Virus record (IMG/VR): IMGVR_UViG_3300030339_000003
Span: 1-64,000 of that record
DNA: 64,000 nucleotides
DNA from: a virus
Reading direction: 5' to 3' (one strand)
The notes under the pieces were generated by a model. The model did no database searches. It was given only the letters and a program-made list of their open reading frames with translations, and was not told where the DNA came from. Numbering within the stretch: the stretch's first letter is position 1; every line of letters starts with the position of its first letter. Below are positions 50,426 to 58,007 of the stretch, piece after piece. The translations under genes were made by a program, and so were the position numbers.

Positions 50426-51655
50426 ATGTACACTTATGTAAGAGGTATTGTCCGTTGGGCTACTGGTCCTACGGGTTATAAGCCTTATGATGTTTCTAAT
50501 ATTCCGCTGAATGCTTTCTATAAATATTTTAAAGAAGCACTTATTGTCATTGAAGATTCATTATATCAGACGAAAGTCGCGATTAAGTTCCAAGATTACC
50601 AAGCGGTCTTTGGTTCTTATACCGGAACAATTCAACAATGGTTAAATGACAACGCTGCCAACCCATTGATAACCTATAGCGAATACCCTTCTGATGTTTA
50701 TCGTTCTGCGACATTACACGATATCCAATATGAATGGTTTACGTTGTTACCAGGTGATCTGCGCAAGTCTTCTGCGGATCAAGATAAAATACGTGTAGGT
50801 AATGGTCCTGACATCCGTGTACATAAAACGGATAACAGTTCAGTTGACTATAACAAACTGAATGCTTGTACTTTGTGGTTAGTCAATAATCATTTTGTAC
50901 GACATATCACGGACGGGACTGACATCTACTTAATTAATGCCGGTAAGCATTATGCGGTAAATAGTCGTACTCATGCGTGTTGCATTAACTTTAACGGTAT
51001 TGGAACTATTCAAACAGCTCCTATATTAAAAGACGATATCCATTATACCATCGATGGTTCATCGCCCCACGTTAAAGTCAAGACTACCATGGATTTAAAT
51101 AACCAAACGGTATGGATGGTTATTGGTGGTCGCTTATACATGGATGATGTTGTACGTGTTACCGGGGACAATACTGTAACGTTAAATGTTACACAGGTAG
51201 ATTGGTTCGATAAGATCTTTACCAGTCGTAACTTCATTGATCTTACAAATGTTATTGGTTCGGAAGTTAAGATGGTAGCAAGTGATTTCTTCAGTAATGA
51301 AGCATTCTTTACTAACTTATTAACTGACCCTTCTTCTTTCTTTGTATTGATCGACAACACCACTTTAGTTGTTTCTTTGATACCGACAACGGAATACTTA
51401 TATCCGTTCACGTACCATACAGAACGTATCGAAAAATTACCACTGCTCTTGAACAATGGGCTTATGCCTAAGTACTTCACTCGTAAATTCAACAATCGAC
51501 GTTTATTGGACATTGATGCCGGTACGCATAAACGTTATGTCTATCCTTCTGCTGGGAGTAATAATGGTGGTGGAATTTTTCATGGGGAAATTAACCTTGG
51601 TTTTCCTGAAAGATATAATCGTGGATATCTTCTCGAAATTAAAGCCCTGGTCTAA
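50426..51655 (+). CDS. Unknown virion protein (409 residues)
   Basis: Unrecognised. A beta-rich protein beginning Met-Tyr-Thr-Tyr-Val-Arg-Gly-Ile-Val-Arg-Trp with Tyr-rich segments. A Tyr-Leu-Tyr-Pro-Phe-Thr-Tyr-His-Thr strand lies near the end. GGGAG precedes the ATG, and a gtgag / ctcac leader hairpin (50396-50415) lies just upstream. It sits at the head of the plus-strand block with the spanins and faces the fibre adaptor gene, so a baseplate or tail role is inferred. Confidence 0.62.
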   Translation: MYTYVRGIVRWATGPTGYKPYDVSNIPLNAFYKYFKEALIVIEDSLYQTKVAIKFQDYQAVFGSYTGTIQQWLNDNAANPLITYSEYPSDVYRSATLHDIQYEWFTLLPGDLRKSSADQDKIRVGNGPDIRVHKTDNSSVDYNKLNACTLWLVNNHFVRHITDGTDIYLINAGKHYAVNSRTHACCINFNGIGTIQTAPILKDDIHYTIDGSSPHVKVKTTMDLNNQTVWMVIGGRLYMDDVVRVTGDNTVTLNVTQVDWFDKIFTSRNFIDLTNVIGSEVKMVASDFFSNEAFFTNLLTDPSSFFVLIDNTTLVVSLIPTTEYLYPFTYHTERIEKLPLLLNNGLMPKYFTRKFNNRRLLDIDAGTHKRYVYPSAGSNNGGGIFHGEINLGFPERYNRGYLLEIKALV

Positions 51656-51668
51656 AGGAGTACATACT

Positions 51669-52106
51669 GTGACTGATATTAAATCAACTGCTGAAGCAGC
51701 ACCCGAAGAAGTCAGAACTGTAATTGAAAGTAAACTGTCTACTTTTCATTATGTCATTTGGGCTGCTGTAATTATTTTGACTATCGCAAGTGTGTCAATC
51801 AGCTACGTTGCATTGAAACGCAGTACACTTGATAACGAGTCCATCCGATCTCTTAATGAAATATCATTAAGAATGAAAACATCGCTGGACACGCTGACCA
51901 AACTCAATAAAGACAACCTTGAGTTTAACGCCAACAAAAATGCGTATATTGCTCAGCAAAATACTCAGACGGATTTTAATTATGATGACTTGGTTAAAAA
52001 GTACGGCGCTCCTTCCACTGCTCTTAATCCTGATGACGGCAGTAATAAGTGGCTGTTCTCACAACCCGACGATCAACGAAGCAACAAACCGACTGGAGAT
52101 AAATAA
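51669..52106 (+). CDS. Inner-membrane spanin (Rz-like)
   Basis: The GTG at 51669 is the start, since AAGGAG lies 8 bases before it and just after the stop of the previous gene. 145 residues: N-terminal cytoplasmic tail, one membrane segment (about 27-49, Ile-Trp-Ala-Ala-Val-Ile-Ile-Leu), then a coiled coil (50-105) and a loosely structured end. This is the layout of an i-spanin, which joins an outer-membrane lipoprotein across the periplasm to fuse the membranes at lysis. The second spanin gene begins inside this frame. Confidence 0.8.
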   Translation: MTDIKSTAEAAPEEVRTVIESKLSTFHYVIWAAVIILTIASVSISYVALKRSTLDNESIRSLNEISLRMKTSLDTLTKLNKDNLEFNANKNAYIAQQNTQTDFNYDDLVKKYGAPSTALNPDDGSNKWLFSQPDDQRSNKPTGDK

Positions 52107-52455
52107 ACAACAAATCGTTATCGGAACATACGTGGACCAAATGACTAACCTTACCGATTCCATGTCGGCAATCCCTGTTCAATTGGATATTGACAATAAC
52201 CCACCGCCTACTCCGGTTCAAACCGATTTGGATGCCTTTCTAAAAGAGAACGATTGCACGGTAGTACCGACCGATCAAAAGGACGGGTGTTATGTGCGTA
52301 CGCGTTTAGTGTTAATTAAAATGGCGAGACGTATTGATTATTTGAGTACCAATAATTATGTCGCCAAAGATACCATTAAACATTTACAAACTAACGTTAA
52401 ATCTATCATCACAGGTTTACAAGATTTAAAGACCGGTGCAGCGTTAGCAAAATAA
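51982..52455 (+). CDS. Outer-membrane spanin lipoprotein (Rz1-like)
   Basis: Starts inside the i-spanin gene in another frame (ATG at 51982 or 51985) and overlaps it by about 125 bases. 157 residues. The hydrophobic signal ends in a lipobox Val-Ile-Ser-Gly-Cys25, so the protein is lipidated. A Pro-Pro-Pro-Thr-Pro segment follows further on, then a folded or helical part. Two further Cys (Asn-Asp-Cys; Asp-Gly-Cys) may form a disulphide. It is longer than classical Rz1. The overlapping arrangement is typical for spanin pairs. Confidence 0.8.
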   Translation: MMTWLKSTALLPLLLILMTAVISGCSHNPTINEATNRLEINKQQIVIGTYVDQMTNLTDSMSAIPVQLDIDNNPPPTPVQTDLDAFLKENDCTVVPTDQKDGCYVRTRLVLIKMARRIDYLSTNNYVAKDTIKHLQTNVKSIITGLQDLKTGAALAK

Positions 52456-52472
52456 AAATAAAGCATACATAA

Positions 52473-52502
52473 CCTAATCCTACCCGAAAGGGTAGGATTA
52501 GG
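52473..52502. terminator. Bidirectional terminator at convergent genes
   Basis: A perfect 13-bp stem (cctaatcctaccc / gggtaggattagg) with a gaaa/uuuc loop. On the minus strand the read continues TTATGTATGCTTTATTTTT, with the U-run displaced by about 10 bases. It ends both the spanin and the holin-like units. Confidence 0.8.
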
Positions 52503-52563
52503 AATTATGATTTATGCTCTCTTATTTAAGAGAAATCACCCAACTTATATGACGTGGGAGGAA

Positions 52564-53106
52564 TTACTTTACTTCTGCAGTCGTTACCCACATTTGTTCC
52601 ACAGGATCCCATGTACTGGACTCAGTAGGACGTTTAGAAGGCACACGAACATAACCTGCTGCTGTAAGGTCGGTAGTATCAACAAGTGTTACAAAAGAAC
52701 CACTGGCGGAATTCCACCAAAAATAACTTGTACCGTCGGCACTCATTCCGCTACCCGAGATCTTTGATAACAACAGATCTTTAGCACGGTCTTTTAATGT
52801 AGTCGTAGAAAGAATGGTACTAATGGTTTTGTTGGCATTAGAGAAAGACATAGCGCAAATAGTAACGCCCACAGTCATAATAAAGAAATGCCACTCACTA
52901 GGCCACCCAGTTCCACGTTCAATTGAAATACGAACAGTAACCGCATCCATGTAAGCAATGTAACACATTGTAAACACCGATACGACACCGCTGATGTAAC
53001 GAATGATGTTACCCCAAATACCAAATACGCGAGCTTCAAACCCCGGCTCTCTTGAACTTAAAGGAGCCGTGGGTGAATCGTCAGGTGTGTCTTGTTCAGT
53101 TGTCAT
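52564..53106 (-). CDS. Holin-like two-segment membrane protein
   Basis: 180 residues from the ATG at 53106, which overlaps the RuvC-like gene stop (TAATG). Two hydrophobic segments: about 33-55 (Ile-Ile-Arg-Tyr-Ile-Ser-Gly-Val-Val) and 71-90 (Trp-His-Phe-Phe-Ile-Met-Thr-Val-Gly-Val). A soluble C-terminal tail follows. Two-segment membrane topology beside the spanin pair suggests a holin or holin-associated protein. The tail is longer than most class II holins, so this is tentative. Confidence 0.5.
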   Translation of the reverse strand: MTTEQDTPDDSPTAPLSSREPGFEARVFGIWGNIIRYISGVVSVFTMCYIAYMDAVTVRISIERGTGWPSEWHFFIMTVGVTICAMSFSNANKTISTILSTTTLKDRAKDLLLSKISGSGMSADGTSYFWWNSASGSFVTLVDTTDLTAAGYVRVPSKRPTESSTWDPVEQMWVTTAEVK

Positions 53107-53711
53107 TATATTCTTAGTCCGGTTTTCCAATCTATAAGGATAATTTCGGCCTGGTATAACCCAATAGCGACTGAGTCAATAGAGTGTTCATCTAACTGAG
53201 ACAAATCGATTCCATTAGCATCCAGGTTCTCATAAGCCATGACTCCTATTTTTACATCTTCTTTCTGCGTACCAGAGAAATCAGCACCAACAGTTGCTTT
53301 AGCTAACTTAGGTAATACGTAGGAAAGATGTAAAGGTCGTTCAGCTTTGTTACAAGCTTCTCTTAATAATGCAACGGCTTGTATAAGTTGCTTAAACGTA
53401 CCAGGAGATACACCCAGAAAGTTATCTTCACAAATAGCCACATCCGGCTCATAAATGTTAGCAATACTTTTTAATGCACGAGCAAGTCCATAAGTGCGCG
53501 CTAAAACTCCAGTACCATTTATAGTGTCGTCAAATTGTTCAGGAATGTCAAATTTAACTTGTTCACCAAAAATGGTATTAGAATAAATCAATTTAGGTTT
53601 AACATCTTTAATGACGTCAACATCAATGATGCTAACGCCCATATTAGTGGTAGAAGGGTCAACGCTCATGACCCTTATTTTACCGTCGTTTACTGCATAA
53701 CGAGAAAACAT
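53106..53711 (-). CDS. RuvC-like Holliday junction nuclease
   Basis: 201 residues, RNase H-type fold. Acidic residues appear in RuvC order: Asp18 in Ser-Val-Asp-Pro-Ser-Thr-Thr-Asn-Met-Gly, Glu95 in Ile-Cys-Glu-Asp-Asn, then Asp174, His176 and Asp179 in Leu-Asp-Glu-His-Ser-Ile-Asp-Ser-Val-Ala. It would resolve branched DNA before packaging. It lies inside the structural cluster and overlaps genes on both sides, so it is expressed with virion proteins. An alternative is a structural protein that kept the fold, but the acidic residues look intact. Confidence 0.8.
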   Translation of the reverse strand: MFSRYAVNDGKIRVMSVDPSTTNMGVSIIDVDVIKDVKPKLIYSNTIFGEQVKFDIPEQFDDTINGTGVLARTYGLARALKSIANIYEPDVAICEDNFLGVSPGTFKQLIQAVALLREACNKAERPLHLSYVLPKLAKATVGADFSGTQKEDVKIGVMAYENLDANGIDLSQLDEHSIDSVAIGLYQAEIILIDWKTGLRI

Positions 53712-54307
53712 ATCAAGCCTTGATTTTTACCGGCTTGTATATCGACGACTAAACAACGTACACCTGTTTTGCCTAAGCGTAATTCAGCAGGTGCGTCATC
53801 TGTTAATCCTTGGTAAACTAACGTAAATGCCGATGTGGAATAATCAGCATAGCTGCTCATTTTCCATGAACCGGTCAACGTGTAGTCATTAAGTAATGTA
53901 GCCAGTGTATAAGCCCAATCACCCAGTGATGTCATCGCGTCGTATACAAAACCATTGGATAACACAGCAAATGGATTCAACAATACCTCGTCGGGCAATG
54001 TGACTTGTTTTGCCAACCATGTTAATTCTTTTAAAGTCAATGTTTGTAACACAGGCGAATCGGTAGCAGTAACAGTTAATGACGCACGGTTTTTAAATGA
54101 AGTCAATGCGTTACGGTTAAGATCTTGTAAGTCAAAGTAAACATATCCGTCATCACCTTTATAAGCTTGTGATTCAAAATAGTTAGCTTTGTCTAAATCA
54201 TAACCGTAAACGATTGCTACCAAACCGACAACGTCACTTAACAACATACCTTCTTTAATAGGAAGGTGTGGGCTGTTTAACAGATAGTCAGGTAAGGTAG
54301 TCATCAT
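53690..54307 (-). CDS. Unknown 205-residue virion-associated protein
   Basis: An unrecognised soluble protein, mixed helix and strand, with Thr-Ala-Thr-Asp-Ser-Pro-Val and Leu-Arg-Leu-Gly-Lys-Thr-Gly-Val-Arg segments. It overlaps the RuvC-like gene by 22 bases and shares its first base with the next gene, so it is tightly coupled to the structural gene at 54307. Confidence 0.6.
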   Translation of the reverse strand: MMTTLPDYLLNSPHLPIKEGMLLSDVVGLVAIVYGYDLDKANYFESQAYKGDDGYVYFDLQDLNRNALTSFKNRASLTVTATDSPVLQTLTLKELTWLAKQVTLPDEVLLNPFAVLSNGFVYDAMTSLGDWAYTLATLLNDYTLTGSWKMSSYADYSTSAFTLVYQGLTDDAPAELRLGKTGVRCLVVDIQAGKNQGLICFLVMQ

Positions 54308-55245
54308 TAACTCCCAGTGGTGCTAGAAGCAGGCGCGCCGGCTACCAACATAGGGTCACTGTTACCGTGGTCGAAGCGCAGAGTAACTACACTGTTAGAC
54401 TGTGCGTTACGGCCGTCACGTTCGCTTAAGAAGTGTGCAATATTCAAAGACAGCGCTTCTTTATAACTGATTGTTGCGTCACCAATACTACCGCGTTGAT
54501 CGGTGTCAATGCCCCAAAGAATGCCTACTTCATTAATAGCAGTTTTGGAAGCGTCACCTTTAACAATACGTGCAGCATTAACAATTTCAGCCAGATCGTT
54601 GGCATCTAAAGAACAGTCCAAAATAGCCGAACCGTTAACGTAAGTATTAGACGCTTGGATAGTGCCATCGGAACCATAAATGACAGGCTCTGGATTAAAG
54701 AGATCATCTTTCTGGTGGATCAATGGATCTGGAATTTCGTTGTTGGTGTTAGGATCGCGCACTACAACCAGCTCTTGTGGATTGTAGTTAGTGAAGTCGA
54801 TAAGCTTCACGTAATAAACAGCATACTGAATACCGTTATAAGTGGCAACAATACGCAGGCGATATTTGGCACGGGTTACATCGTCCAGGTCATTGCTTAA
54901 CGGACGAGCAATCAGTGGGATCATTGTAAACAGGGATTGGTCGATAGGCTGGTGCGCATTGACACGCATGTTAGAAACACCATCGCCATCAGTACCTGCG
55001 CAGTTCGAACCACGAATACCTAAACAGAAGTATTTAAGCTCAAAGTCACGGGCTGCTTTTTGACCCAAAGATTCATCACCAAACAAAGACATCAACTCAT
55101 TAAGAGTGGTGTACTTAGGAACAGTGATTGGGCGATTGGTCGCCACGCATTTATAAAGTAAACCGCCAAACGAAGTATTCGCGTACACTTGTGCGGGATT
55201 ATCAGACCTGGCTTGGTCTTGTAATTCCGTGTTGGATAAAGCCAT
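54307..55245 (-). CDS. Abundant structural protein (312 residues)
   Basis: Unrecognised by family, but codon choice and higher G+C match the adhesin genes and suggest a major virion protein. A mixed alpha/beta body begins Leu-Ser-Asn-Thr-Glu-Leu-Gln-Asp. Asp/Asn-rich loops occur in the middle. The end is Pro/Ala/Ser/Thr-rich (Gly-Ala-Pro-Ala-Ser-Ser-Thr-Thr-Gly) and probably flexible. It could be a tail or baseplate subunit; no sheath or tube motif is seen. Confidence 0.65.
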   Translation of the reverse strand: MALSNTELQDQARSDNPAQVYANTSFGGLLYKCVATNRPITVPKYTTLNELMSLFGDESLGQKAARDFELKYFCLGIRGSNCAGTDGDGVSNMRVNAHQPIDQSLFTMIPLIARPLSNDLDDVTRAKYRLRIVATYNGIQYAVYYVKLIDFTNYNPQELVVVRDPNTNNEIPDPLIHQKDDLFNPEPVIYGSDGTIQASNTYVNGSAILDCSLDANDLAEIVNAARIVKGDASKTAINEVGILWGIDTDQRGSIGDATISYKEALSLNIAHFLSERDGRNAQSNSVVTLRFDHGNSDPMLVAGAPASSTTGS

Positions 55246-55255
55246 TTAAAACTCC

Positions 55256-55645
55256 TTAAGCGGTATACATAATGAAATAGTTTGTAAAATACATAGAATC
55301 CACAGACATCATCACTTGGTATTTCTTTGACGTGAGTTCGTGTATAAATTCAATGTCATCGTATTTCATTCCAATACCGCTTTTATTATTAATGAAATTG
55401 GCAACAGATAATGGGTTTATTGTGACACCGACTGGAAACTTAAATGTTTCATAACCGGCCACATCAATTTTTGTTAATGCCCACGTAATGGGTGTAGCTC
55501 CAGGTGAAAGATACACTTCAAAAATAGCTTGGTTCTTTTTATCAATTCCGCTAAATTGCAAATTGATCTTTGCTATTTCTGCTGGGCTAGTAATCTTTTT
55601 CTCAATGCAATAAACTTTTTTAGCTAATCCCAAATCGACATTCAT
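55256..55645 (-). CDS. Unknown 129-residue virion-associated protein
   Basis: A small beta-rich protein with two Cys-free domains separated by Gly-Ala-Thr-Pro. It lies 8-11 bases from both large structural genes and is probably a tail or connector component. No recognised motif. Confidence 0.6.
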   Translation of the reverse strand: MNVDLGLAKKVYCIEKKITSPAEIAKINLQFSGIDKKNQAIFEVYLSPGATPITWALTKIDVAGYETFKFPVGVTINPLSVANFINNKSGIGMKYDDIEFIHELTSKKYQVMMSVDSMYFTNYFIMYTA

Positions 55646-55652
55646 AAATCAC

Positions 55653-57980
55653 CTATAACAGTTCGGCGTACATTGCGTTACTAAAGTTTATTGTGGATTT
55701 ATTAGGTGCGCTAACAAACACAGTACCGTAATACGTAGGAGGGATAATCAGCTCGACAATGTCTTTACCTTGCAATACACCATAATACGTTGGTGGTATT
55801 AACAAAGTAGTAGATTGACCGTCTTTACCGATGTTTCCGTAATACGTGCCAGGTAACACTAAACCGTCGCTTGGAACGCTACTAACTTCAGCTGCAATAT
55901 AACTACTGTTCGGGATTTTGAATACATCTTTAAGTCTATCGTCCGCAGTAATCACACGTCTAAAGTTTGTTGAATCAGGGAGGCGACCAACAATAGTCGT
56001 ACTGGTTTCAAGACGTAAACGATCACGATGATTAAAGACAACAGTTGTTTCAGTATTGGCGTATAAACGTGGATCCCATTTTTGTTTAAATTGAACCCCG
56101 CTAAAGTCCCCTACTTCTCCATGTCCTAATCCTATCCAATCTGAATTACCTATCATGTTGTTAACAGGCATTTCAGTAACGTCTACGCCATCATCAATGG
56201 TTTTAACGGTATGAATAGTGTAAGAACTTAACGTCATCATTAAGTCGATTAAATCGGATTGTATCGACCGCATAGTTGGGTTAGAAGCCAAATCCCAACC
56301 TGTTGCTGTTTTAAAGATAGTCCAGGCAAAGTCAATCATTTCGCTAGAAGTATATTCAGCAAAATCTAACGCATAACGACCTAAGAAAGTATCGTATGAT
56401 GTTTCATCGGTTATTTTTGCTAACCCGGTTTGATACATAAGCGTTGTAGCGGTCTTCACGCAACTGCGTTGGGTTACGTCACCGTATTGACTGTAAAGCT
56501 TTTTATGCTGCCACATTGCGTTGTAGACGTCAAGAGCATAGGACATCAGTTCTTCCGCAGAAGTTACGGAAGTTACTGTAACAAATTGCTCACGAATAGT
56601 TTCAGCAATTTTGTCTGTCACATACTTAACACCCCCACCAATGTCTTGTAGTCCCTTTATAGACGGTGGACTTAAACGCATAACGTTTTGATAATAAGGT
56701 GCTTCAATAACAAGCAAATTATTACCTTGTGCAGCTTGTGTCAAATAACGCCACAATACAAAAGCATCATTCGCATTCATACGAAGAACACGACCATCTT
56801 TTGGATTGGAGACACTGACACTGATATTGTAGATTCCTTGACTTGCCAAATAAATCCATTCATTAAACGCAACGGTCATAGAAGAATCATTGTGACGGTT
56901 AGTAAAGTCAGCAACTTGTGATTCTAATACTTTGGTTGGTATATCCGTGTGAAGTGAATGTGTGGCTTTATAGTCAGCATCGTTTTCGTAAATAGAGAAC
57001 ATTAAACGGTTATCAGTCGCTAATGAAGCTTCTTTAGTAATCAACTGTTCCGTCGAAAAGAATTCAGGTTCGTATTGATTATTATCGTTTAAGTTTTTAC
57101 GGGTACGACGCCAGGAAGGTGTTGGGTACAAGTCTTTAATTTGAGACTCTGTGTTTAACACCAAATCGTATTCCATGATAGGAATATTACGGGGCGTTAA
57201 CAAGTTTACTATCATACGTTCTAACGTATAAGACTGTCCCGCATTCCTTGACAGCCATTCAATGTTTTTATGTAACCACATTGTTTGGGTGTTGGTCAAA
57301 GAAGACTTATAAATACTAAAGTTCCCGTACGAATCGATATGACTCCAAATATAAAAGTCATGTGCGTATCGTGTTTTAATGGCCTGGAAACGAGTTAAGT
57401 GTAAACACTTTAATATCCCTGCTGACAACTCTACCACCATCTGGTGGAGCATGAGGTCTTCAGTAACATGGTACTCGCTTTCAAACATTGCAGGGGCTTC
57501 TGCATTAATATATTGCTGCACTGCCGGAATGAGTTGTTCTTCATTCCACAAAACATAATCTTGGTTGTAACGCAGAATCTTATAGTTCTTAGCATTAATG
57601 GACACGTCATATGCTATCGGAAACAAAATACCATTAATCAATACTGATTGAGAAGGGTATTGGGCCACGAGTCTTTTATAAAGATCTCCACCCTTTAAGT
57701 ATCCACGACGCGTTAACAAATGGGTGGTCAAATTTTCTTTATTAAAGACAATGAGTTTCCCAGTGTCCAATGATATAACTGACATTTCGCTATCTGTGGC
57801 ATGGTAATCGCCAGCCAGATTCATGTAATAGCGCCAAGTCGTTTTATCTAATCCTACTTCATATCCTGCGGCTTCCAAGGTATCGTTATCGCGTTGAGCG
57901 ATAGCCTCTAGTTTCACCACCATTGTGCGTGCTAACTGAGAAGTCACAGAATAAAAATTGTCTAGATCAATTCTATTCAT
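55653..57980 (-). CDS. Large structural protein with PxTYYG repeats
   Basis: 775 residues, the first gene of the leftward structural block, divergent from the portal-like gene. Most of it is helical with Tyr- and Trp-rich segments. Residues about 709-760 repeat Leu-Pro-Gly-Thr-Tyr-Tyr-Gly, Ile-Pro-Pro-Thr-Tyr-Tyr-Gly and Ile-Pro-Pro-Thr-Tyr-Tyr-Gly, three copies spaced about 20 residues apart. This repeat is not one I know. The position suggests a baseplate or neck protein of a phiKZ-like virion (inference). Confidence 0.68.
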   Translation of the reverse strand: MNRIDLDNFYSVTSQLARTMVVKLEAIAQRDNDTLEAAGYEVGLDKTTWRYYMNLAGDYHATDSEMSVISLDTGKLIVFNKENLTTHLLTRRGYLKGGDLYKRLVAQYPSQSVLINGILFPIAYDVSINAKNYKILRYNQDYVLWNEEQLIPAVQQYINAEAPAMFESEYHVTEDLMLHQMVVELSAGILKCLHLTRFQAIKTRYAHDFYIWSHIDSYGNFSIYKSSLTNTQTMWLHKNIEWLSRNAGQSYTLERMIVNLLTPRNIPIMEYDLVLNTESQIKDLYPTPSWRRTRKNLNDNNQYEPEFFSTEQLITKEASLATDNRLMFSIYENDADYKATHSLHTDIPTKVLESQVADFTNRHNDSSMTVAFNEWIYLASQGIYNISVSVSNPKDGRVLRMNANDAFVLWRYLTQAAQGNNLLVIEAPYYQNVMRLSPPSIKGLQDIGGGVKYVTDKIAETIREQFVTVTSVTSAEELMSYALDVYNAMWQHKKLYSQYGDVTQRSCVKTATTLMYQTGLAKITDETSYDTFLGRYALDFAEYTSSEMIDFAWTIFKTATGWDLASNPTMRSIQSDLIDLMMTLSSYTIHTVKTIDDGVDVTEMPVNNMIGNSDWIGLGHGEVGDFSGVQFKQKWDPRLYANTETTVVFNHRDRLRLETSTTIVGRLPDSTNFRRVITADDRLKDVFKIPNSSYIAAEVSSVPSDGLVLPGTYYGNIGKDGQSTTLLIPPTYYGVLQGKDIVELIIPPTYYGTVFVSAPNKSTINFSNAMYAELL

Positions 57981-58007
57981 TTTATTTTTCCATAATCGAG
58001 GTTAATA

